Shown here one piece after another: positions 49,208-57,843 of a stretch of DNA of 64,000 nucleotides; the first letter of the stretch is position 1, and each line of letters opens with the position of its first letter. The position numbers and the translations under genes are program-made. The DNA is from an uncultured Planctomyces sp. (GTDB lineage Bacteria; Planctomycetota; Planctomycetia; Planctomycetales; Planctomycetaceae): assembly GCA_937904325.1 (NCBI GenBank), contig CALGTK010000186.1, forward strand, positions 23,997 to 87,996. Direction: 5' to 3'. A model generated the notes under the pieces. It was not told the origin of the DNA. It ran no database searches and saw only the letters and a program-made list of their open reading frames with translations.

Positions 49208-50554
49208 CTATTTGGCGTTGACCGGTTTTATGTCTGCAAAACGGTCCAACCGTGCCTGCAGAACAGCCTTGATCGAAAGCTGCTCTTCGCTGAGTGATGC
49301 ATCACCAAGCGGCTTTTTCTCGTTACGGTCGTTGGGTACGTCGAAGAACTTTCCGGACTCATAAAGTTTGTATCGCTGATTACGAGCGAAGGCTCTAGCC
49401 GCTTTGACGGCGCCGTTTCGAGAGTACCACATGTAAATGGAATCACGAGGCGACCCCGTTTCACCTTTCAGTTGTGGAAGAAAACTCTGGCCGTCAATTG
49501 TCAGGCCAGCAGGAACCTGCGTGCCGGTGGCCTCGCAGATCGTAGGCAGGATGTCGCTGAAATCGATGATATCCTGCACGACACGTCCTTTCCTGATGAC
49601 GCCTGGCCAGCTCACGAAACACGGGACATGGTTGCCTGCGTCAATCATCTGTCCTTTCGCGCCGACAACTTTCCCGAACGTGGTGTTGGTGACGATCGGT
49701 GTGTCGGTCCCGTTGTCACCAACAAAGATCAGCAGGGTGTTGTTTCGAACGCCGGCCTTTTCGAGTCTCATATTCAGTTTGCCGATCGTCTTATCAACAT
49801 ACGATACCATGTCTCGGAAAAGTCGCTGGGGGGCATTGCGATCGCCTTTGTAAGTGGTCGAACCGAGTCGCTTCGGATCCCAGTCGGTGGAATCCGGAGT
49901 CGGATCGAAGGGGCAGTGCGTGAGGATCATCGGGTAATACACAAGGAACGGTTTCTGGCTGTTCTTATCAATGAAGTCGCAAATAAATTCAGTACAGACC
50001 TGTGGACCGTATTCTCCATTGACGTAGTCCTGTTCTTCGCCGTTGAGCTCCAACTGCGGATTGACGAAACGTCGGTCAAAAGTCTTTCCGTTCTCTTTTG
50101 ACCGTCCACTGCGAGTGTGCTGCCACAGCAACGCCTCATCAAAGCCAAAGTGCTGAGGCGAGTCGACCTCTTTACCAAGCTGCCACTTTCCAGCAATGCA
50201 CGTCTTGTATCCGGCATCTTTCAGAAGGTGTGCGAACGTTGTCTGCTTGCGATCCAGTTTCCCGAACCTGACATAGTTGCGTTTGTTCGACTTGCCCGTC
50301 ATCAGCTTAACGCGTGACGGCGTGCAGATCGGCTGCGCGTAGCAATGCTCAAACCGCAACCCGGCAGCAGCCAGTGCGTCGATGTTCGGCGTCTTGTGAT
50401 CAAGACTGCCGTTGGCCTGGATGCACTCATAGCCCATATCGTCGGCCATGATCAGAACGATGTTTGGTCGGTCGGCAGCCGCTGATGGGGAGACAGCCGT
50501 CACGGCGAACAGGCAGGCGGTCAGAGCAACCAGAAGTCGAGGCAGAGCTATCAT
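49208..50554 (-). CDS. Secreted arylsulfatase-like enzyme
   Basis: A 448-residue sulfatase with a clear signal peptide (residues 1-27, ending S-A-A-A). Motifs: N-I-V-L-I-M-A-D-D-M-G-Y-E, formylglycine cysteine C77 in C-T-P-S-R-V-K-L-M-T-G, and V-G-D-N-G-T-D. It is shorter than the other sulfatases here and has no extra domain. Substrate unknown. It lies at the end of the sulfatase region, upstream of a hairpin repeat and decayed DNA. Confidence 0.9.
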   Translation of the reverse strand: MIALPRLLVALTACLFAVTAVSPSAAADRPNIVLIMADDMGYECIQANGSLDHKTPNIDALAAAGLRFEHCYAQPICTPSRVKLMTGKSNKRNYVRFGKLDRKQTTFAHLLKDAGYKTCIAGKWQLGKEVDSPQHFGFDEALLWQHTRSGRSKENGKTFDRRFVNPQLELNGEEQDYVNGEYGPQVCTEFICDFIDKNSQKPFLVYYPMILTHCPFDPTPDSTDWDPKRLGSTTYKGDRNAPQRLFRDMVSYVDKTIGKLNMRLEKAGVRNNTLLIFVGDNGTDTPIVTNTTFGKVVGAKGQMIDAGNHVPCFVSWPGVIRKGRVVQDIIDFSDILPTICEATGTQVPAGLTIDGQSFLPQLKGETGSPRDSIYMWYSRNGAVKAARAFARNQRYKLYESGKFFDVPNDRNEKKPLGDASLSEEQLSIKAVLQARLDRFADIKPVNAK

Positions 50555-51407
50555 TGATTATTCAATCTATCAGTGTGTGGCGTCGTTGATTGTTGCAGAA
50601 AGCAGGGTACGTCCCGCACGCACGATTTCTATGATCCTTGGAACTCTGGTGCGTCGAAACGCACCCTGCAAATTTTGCGTTCCCCGGTTAAGCGATCAGG
50701 TCCTGGATAATCTTACCTTCGTTGCCAATTTCGATCGGTCGTAATGTCGTTTTTCGAGGAACCGACCAAAGCCAGAGGTCAGCTTCAATTCATCCGATTC
50801 CATGCATAGGCCAAACGCGGCGCGAACGGCGGGCGAGCTGATCATAGTGTGGGCCTGTTGATAGAACGCGTCCATCGTTTCCAGCGGAGTGGGGTCGACT
50901 TCGAGTCTGGCGACGTTTACTTCGTCGATCTCCGAATGCGACGCCGATTCCCCGCATCACGCTGACTCGGCGGTTTTTCCTGGAGTCTCAGCAGGAAGCG
51001 ATTTACCGCGACGGAAAGAGCGAACCAATGAGTTAGCATACTCACAGTGTCGGAAGACGGGTTCTGGCAATGTCCAGGACCGATCCAGATCCCAAACCCG
51101 GTTTGCGAGTCAAAACGACATGACCGGATCGTTGGCAGCTTCGGTGATGTGGTTTCCTGCAAGCAGTGTTGCCGCTATGCAACGCCGGCTGGACTCGGCT
51201 GTTCGGGTTTGATAGTCGGGACAGGATGTGCCGGAGAAGTTTCGCCGAAGTGGTGGCGTGTTCGTGGCATCGGATCCGTAAATATGGCACGGTCTGGAGT
51301 CAGGAGTGACTTAAACGCCAATCCGGTGTTACACTTGCGGATCGGAAACTGTGATTTTCCGTGTGCAAATTTGCTACACCGGCACACTCGGATTCGGAGG
51401 AGTGACT
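50555..51407. other. Intergenic region with a hairpin repeat and a possible DUF1501 remnant
   Basis: More than 850 bases without an intact gene. It includes hairpin repeat copy 3. On the minus strand at about 50720-50930 it reads E-V-N-V-A-R-L-E-V-D-P-T-P-L-E-T-M-D-A-F-Y, then H-T-M-I-S-S-P-A-V-R-A-A-F-G-L then S-D-E-L-K, which resembles the middle of DUF1501 proteins, but without a start or conserved ends. The remainder (50940-51390) shows only unrecognised short ORFs. Confidence 0.35.
50602..50669. repeat. Dispersed hairpin repeat, copy 3
   Basis: Left arm GCAGGGTACGT (50602-50612) pairs with ACGCACCCTGC (50659-50669) with one mismatch, and the inner hairpin GGTGCGT / ACGCACC has a 4-base loop. 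Same layout as copies 1 and 2. Confidence 0.7.
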
Positions 51408-52724
51408 TTGTCCGTCGCTCAATCTGCATCACAATTCATTGAAAGCCTCCGAAAGAGCCGTCTCCTCACTACCGAGGAAGTCGACGCTGCCGTTGAGCAG
51501 CTTGACGTGTGCAGCGACGACGGGGCTATTCCAACAGCTAAGTCGTTCGTCCGCGGTGGCATCCTCACTCGATTGCAGGCCAGCCGACTGCTGGAAGGTC
51601 AGCATCGCGGCTTCTTCATCGAGCACTTTCGCATCGACGACATCCTTGGTTCCGGCGGCATGGGTTGGGTCTATAGCGCGACAAATCTCGAAACGAAAGA
51701 GAAAGTTGCGATCAAGATGCTGACCGAAAAGAACGATCAGAACCCCGGTCTGCTGACGAGATTCAAACTCGAAGCCCGCGCCGGACTGATGGTTAATCAT
51801 GAAGCCGTCGTCCGAACTCTACTGATGGGCCATACACAGGGGCTCTTCGGCGACATTCACTACATGGTGATGGATCAGGTCGAGGGGATTGGCGTTGACG
51901 AGTTTGTTGCCATGCTTGGCGGGCCGATTAAGTGGAAGCTGGCTTGCCACATTGCTTACTACGCCGGAGCCGGACTGCACCATGCTCATCGAAAAGGTCT
52001 TATCCATCGAGACATCAAACCATCCAACATTCTTGTCGACACCGCTGGCACAGCCAGAGTTCTGGATTTCGGTCTGTCGCAGGTTTCGAACTCTGACCAG
52101 AGTGATGAGTTCTCACTGGCGATGATCTTCGGCCAGGACTGCCTCGGCACAGCTGATTACATCGCTCCCGAGCAGGCCAGCGACAGTTTTACCATTGATC
52201 ATCGCGCGGACGTTTATTCACTTGGAGCTACGCTCTATTACATGCTCACTGGCCAGATCATGTTTCCTGATTGCAAGTCGCGTGCTGAGAAAATCGAGGC
52301 TCAGAAGCACCGAACACCCGAAGGGATTCGCAAACTTCGGCCCGAAGTGCCAGTAGAAGTCGAAGCGATTGTCAATCGGATGCTGGCAAAGAATCCGTGC
52401 GACCGATTTCCGACCGCTAAGATCATGTGCTCGAAGCTGGTCAAGTACGCCAGGCCTTCAAACATTCGCTTCGATTTTCAGAAAGTTCTCGATCGTCGCT
52501 ACACGATCGCGAAACAGCGAGAGAAACTTCTGGCCGACCGAGCGAGACAACTTGCGGCACAAGCCAACCAGACGAATTCGGCGAACCGTTCGCCAACACC
52601 CACGGCCCCGTCGGCGGTTGAGACGGACATTCACAAGGACACTGAGTTAAACGCTCCAGTCGACCGACGTCCAATGCCTGCCCAGCCGATCGAGGCTGTT
52701 GAGTCACTTCGCCAGGATGGGTGA
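51408..52724 (+). CDS. Ser/Thr protein kinase with planctomycete N-terminal domain
   Basis: A 438-residue kinase starting at a TTG (51408) with GGAGG seven bases upstream; a GTG six bases earlier is too close to that site. The first 70 or so residues (F-I-E-S-L-R-K-S-R-L-L, V-R-G-G-I-L-T-R-L-Q-A-S-R-L-L) form a small helical domain seen also in the kinase at 56017-57438. The catalytic domain has G-S-G-G-M-G-W-V, V-A-I-K-M-L, I-H-R-D-I-K-P-S-N, D-F-G-L-S-Q, A-P-E-Q. After about residue 360 a charged, Pro/Thr-rich tail without a membrane segment follows, so it is likely cytoplasmic. Confidence 0.9.
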   Translation: MSVAQSASQFIESLRKSRLLTTEEVDAAVEQLDVCSDDGAIPTAKSFVRGGILTRLQASRLLEGQHRGFFIEHFRIDDILGSGGMGWVYSATNLETKEKVAIKMLTEKNDQNPGLLTRFKLEARAGLMVNHEAVVRTLLMGHTQGLFGDIHYMVMDQVEGIGVDEFVAMLGGPIKWKLACHIAYYAGAGLHHAHRKGLIHRDIKPSNILVDTAGTARVLDFGLSQVSNSDQSDEFSLAMIFGQDCLGTADYIAPEQASDSFTIDHRADVYSLGATLYYMLTGQIMFPDCKSRAEKIEAQKHRTPEGIRKLRPEVPVEVEAIVNRMLAKNPCDRFPTAKIMCSKLVKYARPSNIRFDFQKVLDRRYTIAKQREKLLADRARQLAAQANQTNSANRSPTPTAPSAVETDIHKDTELNAPVDRRPMPAQPIEAVESLRQDG

Positions 52725-52752
52725 AGCGCTCCCTGCTTGCAACTGCGAAAGC

Positions 52753-53601
52753 TCAGCGACCGCCGGGACGTTCGAGTGAATGTTGCTCGGTCAACGGCCC
52801 ATAAAGATCCGGTCGGCGATCGGCCAGGCGATCAATTGCATGTCGGCCAACTTCTCTGATGACACGTTTGTTGCGAGAAATTCCGGTGTCGATGTCGGCG
52901 TACAGAATTGTTTCCGAATCGTCGTCGGACGCGGCCAGTGTTGAACCATTCGGGGCACAGATTCGGCTGTGACCGATGAAACGGAATCCTCGTTCGTCAC
53001 CGACACGATTGGCAGCTGCAAAGTAAACAGCGTTTTCCATCGCTCGGGTGTTGAGAACGTGACTGGCGACGCACTCCGCACCCGGTGGCCAGTTCGTCGG
53101 GAGGGCGATCAGATCTGCACCCAGTAGCGTCAAACATCTCGAGGCTTCCGGAAAAGCAGAGTCGTAGCAGATATTCATTCCGACGTTGACGTCTCCTGCC
53201 TGGTGAACAGCGAAGGGCTGATCTCCGTAGTCGACGTGCTGGTCAATTCCCAGGAACGGAAGATGAGTTTTTCGATAGCTGCCAATGACGCCGCTCGCCC
53301 CCGTCATCACTGCGACGTTGAAGACTCGATCGCCGTCCTGCTCCAGCATCCCGAAAACGGCGAAGGCGTCCAGATCGGCGCAGAGACTTGCCAGTCGTTT
53401 GGTCGTCGAGCCTGGGATCGACTGGGCAAACGGCTGGGCTTCTTCAAGATTCCTGAAGCAGTATCCAGTGACCGCGCATTCGGGAAAAACCACGAGTTCG
53501 GCTCCGTTGCCGACAGCCTCGCGGAATCGATCTTCGATGGCCTGAAGATTCCGATCGACTTCGCCAAGGGTGATGTCCATTTGAACGGCTGCAATTTTCA
53601 T
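52753..53601 (-). CDS. Carbon-nitrogen hydrolase (nitrilase superfamily)
   Basis: A 282-residue cytoplasmic enzyme with the full catalytic triad: E41 in V-V-F-P-E-C-A, K111 in Y-R-K-T-H-L-P, C145 in M-N-I-C-Y-D-S-A-F-P-E. The ATG at 53601 (M-K-I-A-A-V-Q-M-D-I) is the family start; the frame is open 11 residues further upstream. The family hydrolyses amides or nitriles (omega-amidase, beta-ureidopropionase, N-carbamoyl amino acid hydrolases). Substrate cannot be assigned. It converges on the kinase gene. Confidence 0.9.
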   Translation of the reverse strand: MKIAAVQMDITLGEVDRNLQAIEDRFREAVGNGAELVVFPECAVTGYCFRNLEEAQPFAQSIPGSTTKRLASLCADLDAFAVFGMLEQDGDRVFNVAVMTGASGVIGSYRKTHLPFLGIDQHVDYGDQPFAVHQAGDVNVGMNICYDSAFPEASRCLTLLGADLIALPTNWPPGAECVASHVLNTRAMENAVYFAAANRVGDERGFRFIGHSRICAPNGSTLAASDDDSETILYADIDTGISRNKRVIREVGRHAIDRLADRRPDLYGPLTEQHSLERPGGR

Positions 53602-54115
53602 GTTTCGTGTTTCCTGAATCGGTGCGGCTCGCAAGCTTGGTCGGAAATCTTACAGTGACCTCGTCAGGAGTTCGAATCGAGGCCCCGAATGCGAATAAAG
53701 CCGGGATTACCGTACTCGGACGGCGGTGAACCCCAACGTTTTGGACCGATTTCCCACAGTCCCGCTGTTTGCTCCGGTGGTTGTTGAGAAAACGAGTCTT
53801 AACTATCCTCAGCCAATTGCACTGCACGCGATTACCCGGGAGGTCGCCTGAATTAATCCGAATCGAAATTCTGAAAGGCAATCGCTCGGGCGTTGAGTAT
53901 TTATGATCGCGACTTAATTGCCTGACGAAAATCGACAGGGGGCATGGACGACAAGCTCTGGTATCTCAATACAAGCAAATCTAAATTAAGCAGCTTGCGA
54001 ACGTGCACGAAGAAGTCATGCTGAAAGTCGAACGCCTGATTGCAAACTCGGTCCAGCGAGCACAGCAGTCGGCAACCCATCAACAGTCACCCTATGCAAA
54101 ACGACGGATCCCCGA
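53602..54115. other. Intergenic region, nothing recognised
   Basis: About 510 bases between the divergent nitrilase and FAD-enzyme genes. GTTCGAATC at about 53670 resembles a tRNA T-loop, but no acceptor or anticodon stem can be built around it. Short ORFs show no family features. The promoters of both genes should lie here. Confidence 0.35.
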
Positions 54116-55504
54116 GTGAGTTACGATACGGTTATCATCGGCGCGGGCCTTTCAGGACTGGCTGCCGGAATCAGACTGGCGTATTTCGACAAGAAAGTCT
54201 GCATCGTCGAGAAGCATTACACGATCGGTGGACTCAACTCATTTTATCGTCTGAGAAAACGCGATCACGACGTTGGTCTCCACGCTGTCACCAACTATGC
54301 CGAACCTGGAACGAAGACCGGACCGCTAAGCAAGCTGTTGCGTCAACTGCGTCTACGGTGGGATGACTTTGGTCTGTGTCCGCAGATCGAATCGAGCATT
54401 GCGTTTCCTGGCCGAACGCTGTCGTTTACCAACGACTTCGACTTCTTCCGGCAGCAAGTCAACGATCTCTTTCCCGCCCAGAAAGACAATTTCCAAAAGC
54501 TCCTCAACCTGATCGACGAGCACGACGATCTGCACTTAAGCGGCGAAACGGCTTCGGCTCGGCAGGTACTCAGCGCAACAATTTCTGATCCCGTGCTCAT
54601 TGACATGCTGTTCTGCCCTCTGATGTTTTACGGCAGCGCGACGGTTGGCGACATGGATTTCAGCCAGTTCGTCATCATGTTCAAAGCTCTGTTCTATCAG
54701 GGTTTCGGCAGGCCATTGCGAGGCGTGCGGCTGATCCTGAAAAACCTCGCGAACCACTTTCGGCGACAAGGTGGAGAGCTGAAACTGCGTTGTGGCGTGA
54801 AGCAAATCCTGACCGAGGGTGAGGTCACGACCGGAGTCGAGCTTGATTCTGGTGAGGTCATCGAAGCCAGGAACGTACTTTCATCAGCGGGCTCGGCAGA
54901 AACATTGCAAATGTGCGGCAACGTTCCCGCAGGCTTTAAGAAAAAGAACCCACCGGGAGAAATCTCGTACGCCGAGACAATTTTCTCGCTCGATTGCCAA
55001 CCACAGGAACTGGGACACAATCAGACGATCGTCTTTTATAACGACTCTGACGTCTTCAGTTATGGACCACCGAAAGAGCTGTGCGACGTCAGTAGCGGCA
55101 TCATTTGTTCGCCGAACAACTTTCAGTACGGCGATGATCAGCAGCTCGACGAAGGCCGAATCCGAGTCACAGCTCTCGCGAGTCCTGCAGGCTGGATGAA
55201 CATCCCAGACGACGTCTACTACCCGCAGAAAGAAGAGTGGTCCGGAAAGATCGTTGACTCAGCGTTGCGATTCATGCCGGACTTCCGCTCGCACGTCGTC
55301 GATACAGACATCTTCACTCCGCGTACAATTGCGAAGTTCACCGGCCACGCGAACGGTGCTGTCTACGGTGCCCCAAACAAAATCCGAGACGGAAGAACTC
55401 ACCTCAATAATTTATACCTTTGCGGAACGGATCAAGGTTTTCTTGGCATCATTGGCGCGATGTTAAGCGGCATCACAATTACGAATCTGCACTTACTGAA
55501 GTAG
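54116..55504 (+). CDS. Phytoene desaturase-like FAD-dependent oxidoreductase
   Basis: A 462-residue flavoenzyme. The N-terminal FAD-binding motif is V-I-I-G-A-G-L-S-G-L-A-A-G at residues 6-18, followed by the second nucleotide-binding segment V-E-K-H-Y-T-I-G-G-L-N-S-F. The C-terminal FAD segment N-L-Y-L-C-G-T-D-Q-G-F-L-G-I-I-G-A-M-L-S-G is present. This architecture is that of the CrtI / carotenoid isomerase / all-trans-retinol saturase superfamily. The start is GTG 54116. No carotenoid gene is adjacent, so the substrate (a polyene, lipid or retinoid) is unknown. Confidence 0.85.
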   Translation: MSYDTVIIGAGLSGLAAGIRLAYFDKKVCIVEKHYTIGGLNSFYRLRKRDHDVGLHAVTNYAEPGTKTGPLSKLLRQLRLRWDDFGLCPQIESSIAFPGRTLSFTNDFDFFRQQVNDLFPAQKDNFQKLLNLIDEHDDLHLSGETASARQVLSATISDPVLIDMLFCPLMFYGSATVGDMDFSQFVIMFKALFYQGFGRPLRGVRLILKNLANHFRRQGGELKLRCGVKQILTEGEVTTGVELDSGEVIEARNVLSSAGSAETLQMCGNVPAGFKKKNPPGEISYAETIFSLDCQPQELGHNQTIVFYNDSDVFSYGPPKELCDVSSGIICSPNNFQYGDDQQLDEGRIRVTALASPAGWMNIPDDVYYPQKEEWSGKIVDSALRFMPDFRSHVVDTDIFTPRTIAKFTGHANGAVYGAPNKIRDGRTHLNNLYLCGTDQGFLGIIGAMLSGITITNLHLLK

Positions 55505-55533
55505 CGAGAGTCTAAGTACGTGATTCGAAAGTT

Positions 55534-56013
55534 CTAATCTTCAAGCGGCGCGACGTCTCGATACTTACCCGCGAAGTAGAGCAGTGGATCGCCGGAGTTC
55601 AGCTCGCCAGCGACGATTTCGCCGATAAAGATGTCGTGGTCGCCACCCGAAATAATTTCAGACAGCTTGCAGTCCACCCATCCAAGGCTGTCGGCGATGA
55701 TCGGTGCGCCGGTCGCCGCAGTCTTGATGTCCAGGTCTGAGAAATCTTTCGGGCCAGGTGTCGCGAATTTGTTGGAAACAGTCTGCTGCTTTGCCGTCAA
55801 AATGTTCATGGCGAAACATCCCGCATCTTTAATGGCCTGATGCGAACCTGCCTTCTTGTCAACGGCGACAAGCACAAGCGGTGGATCGAGCGAAAGGGAC
55901 GTCACCGCGTTGGCCGTCAGGCCCGTTGGTAGTTCGCCGCTCGTCGTGACCACGGTCACGCCGGTTGCGAAAGAGCCCATGATGCGTCGCTGTTCTGCCG
56001 GATCAAAAGCCAT
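55534..56013 (-). CDS. Flavin reductase family protein
   Basis: A 159-residue flavin reductase-like (split-barrel) protein. The motifs M-G-S-F-A-T-G-V-T-V-V-T and G-L-T-A-N-A-V-T-S-L-S-L-D-P-P-L-V-L-V are characteristic, as is the C-terminal D-H-D-I-F-I-G-E-I. Such proteins reduce FMN/FAD with NAD(P)H, often for two-component monooxygenases. No oxygenase partner is next to it. It ends convergent with the FAD enzyme, and its start lies three bases after the kinase stop, suggesting an operon with the kinase. Confidence 0.92.
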   Translation of the reverse strand: MAFDPAEQRRIMGSFATGVTVVTTSGELPTGLTANAVTSLSLDPPLVLVAVDKKAGSHQAIKDAGCFAMNILTAKQQTVSNKFATPGPKDFSDLDIKTAATGAPIIADSLGWVDCKLSEIISGGDHDIFIGEIVAGELNSGDPLLYFAGKYRDVAPLED

Positions 56014-56016
56014 GTC

Positions 56017-57438
56017 TCACTCCCGATTCATTTTTGATTTAAGAACTTCAGCAATCGAAGTTCGAACGTCTCGAAGCGTAGTCGGTTGCACGATCACTCG
56101 TGACAAAGCGTTAAGATTCAATTGTTCTTCCACATCCTTTTCAGAGGCCGCAGCAACGACGACAACTCCAGTACCCTTCAGGTTGCACCAACGCAAAGCC
56201 TCGTCGTAAATATCCTTGTTATCGCCGTCGCCGACAGCTTCGCCCATCAAGAGCAGACAGTCGGGCGGGTTGTTCTTGATTCGCGTCAAAGCACGATCCC
56301 AGGCAGTCAACATCAGTACTCGAAAGCCATGCTTCGAGAGGTAATCACGGAGCATGTCCTGCTGTTTGACTCTGTACTCGACACAAAGCACGGTCGACAG
56401 TCGCGGTGTCTGGGACGTTTCCGCCTCCGGCACGCTGGCACCGAGTTCCTTCAAAGCAACTCGCAGGTCAACAATCAGCTCCGTCGCAGACTGATAGCGT
56501 TCTTGTGGAATAATCTTCAGGAGTCGGTCGACGATGTCGGCAACTCGCTGGTTAATGTTTGGGTCGGCTCGCCGAATGGGGCGGATACCGGAATAGCGGG
56601 AAAACATCTTTCGATCTTCGCGACTCCTGGTCGGAGGGTACGGACTAGTGCCAGTTGCCAGTTCGTAGAGCACGGCTCCGAGAAAGAACAGATCACTACG
56701 CGGGTCGTTTCGAGGGGCGCCTGTGTGTTTTTCCAGAGTCGCATATTCAACAGCCTGGACGTCATCGTCACTACTGGAACCGTCATCGCCGGCGAGCCCA
56801 AAGTCGACGAGTTTGGCGACTCCCTTACTACTTATAAGGACGTTTGAGAGTTTGAAATCACGATGTGTCATGCCCTTGCTGAGCGCGTATTCAAGACCTT
56901 CTGCCATGTCCGCCGCACAACGCAGGAGTTCAGCTGCCTGAAACTTACCTCGAATGTTGGCGAAGTCGCGAAGGTTTCCACCTTCCACAAACTCCATCGT
57001 GAAGAAGTGATTGTCACCTTCGACGCCAACGCTGTAGATCGGCACAATATTTTTGTGCTTCAATTTCATGCACAGTTCCGCTTCCCGATGGAAATGGGCA
57101 ATCGACTGTGGGTCGTCAAGGTATCGCGTGCGGAGAACTTTCAGGCCGACTATCTCGCCGCCTGGAATTCTGCTGCCGCGAAAAACTCGCGCGAAGCTGC
57201 CCGACGCGTTCTGATACATCAGCTTGCAGTCACCCATAACCAGTGGCTCGTCTTCATCGCTGCAAAGCTTTGAAACCTGATACGACGTGAGCACGTGCTG
57301 CCGCTCCAGAGCTTTCAGGAGAGACTTTGGTTCAGACGTAATAGGCTGGCCCGCCTGGCACTGGGCGAGTTCCGCGGCGGTCACCAGGCGAAGTTTGAGC
57401 AACTCACGAGTGAGATCGTCTGTCGTATCAAATTGCAT
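56017..57438 (-). CDS. Ser/Thr kinase fused to a degenerate receiver-like domain
   Basis: A 473-residue protein. The N-terminal helical domain (about 1-65; L-L-K-L-R-L-V-T-A-A-E-L, H-V-L-T-S-Y-Q-V-S-K-L) is shared with the kinase at 51408-52724. The kinase domain has G-S-F-A-R-V-F-R-G, G-L-K-V-L-R, H-R-D-F-K-L-S-N, D-F-G-L-A-G-D-D-G. The final 125 residues look like a response-regulator receiver (S-T-V-L-C-V-E-Y-R, F-R-V-L-M-L-T-A-W), but where the phospho-accepting Asp belongs the sequence is C-L-L-L-M-G-E, so it lacks the acceptor. No membrane segment. Flavin reductase follows three bases downstream. Confidence 0.85.
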   Translation of the reverse strand: MQFDTTDDLTRELLKLRLVTAAELAQCQAGQPITSEPKSLLKALERQHVLTSYQVSKLCSDEDEPLVMGDCKLMYQNASGSFARVFRGSRIPGGEIVGLKVLRTRYLDDPQSIAHFHREAELCMKLKHKNIVPIYSVGVEGDNHFFTMEFVEGGNLRDFANIRGKFQAAELLRCAADMAEGLEYALSKGMTHRDFKLSNVLISSKGVAKLVDFGLAGDDGSSSDDDVQAVEYATLEKHTGAPRNDPRSDLFFLGAVLYELATGTSPYPPTRSREDRKMFSRYSGIRPIRRADPNINQRVADIVDRLLKIIPQERYQSATELIVDLRVALKELGASVPEAETSQTPRLSTVLCVEYRVKQQDMLRDYLSKHGFRVLMLTAWDRALTRIKNNPPDCLLLMGEAVGDGDNKDIYDEALRWCNLKGTGVVVVAAASEKDVEEQLNLNALSRVIVQPTTLRDVRTSIAEVLKSKMNRE

Positions 57439-57843
57439 TTATAAGGGAGCCATTGAGGCTATGGTGACAGGGTTTTGTCTCGTTAATCATGCATCGGAGG
57501 GTGCGACTGTTTTATCGTCATACTAATTGAGTCGAACACCGACATGAGCAATTCTAGGTGCAGGATAAAGACCAGGTCGACAGGGGCCAATCGATGTGTG
57601 AAGAATTGAACCGTCATTATCGAAACTGCCGTATTTTCGAGCACACTGGCAACGTTTTCGCCGGAATGACCAGGGCTGCTGGATTCGAGCAAACACTGCG
57701 CCAACTTCTGCTCCCGGTCCTGCAGCCTGGGTCCTGCCAACAGTTCTGCGGGTTCCCGTCATTTCTGTCCATTCGATTTCGGTGAAATGCTGTCCGTGTA
57801 AATCCTGCTCGTCAAACCGGAACAGCGTGAAACTCAATTTGCG
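57439..57843. other. Intergenic region with unsupported ORFs
   Basis: About 400 bases between the kinase start and the nagA stop. A 104-codon minus-strand ORF (57837-57523) starts seven bases after nagA. Its sequence has no domain, and another frame of the same stretch is open to a similar degree, so it is not called as a gene. Confidence 0.35.

Noticed and set aside
53660..53700. GTTCGAATC looked like a tRNA T-loop.
   Set aside because: No T stem, anticodon arm or acceptor stem can be formed on either strand around it.
57523..57837. A 104-codon ORF directly after nagA on the same strand.
   Set aside because: No domain, and an alternative frame is equally open.
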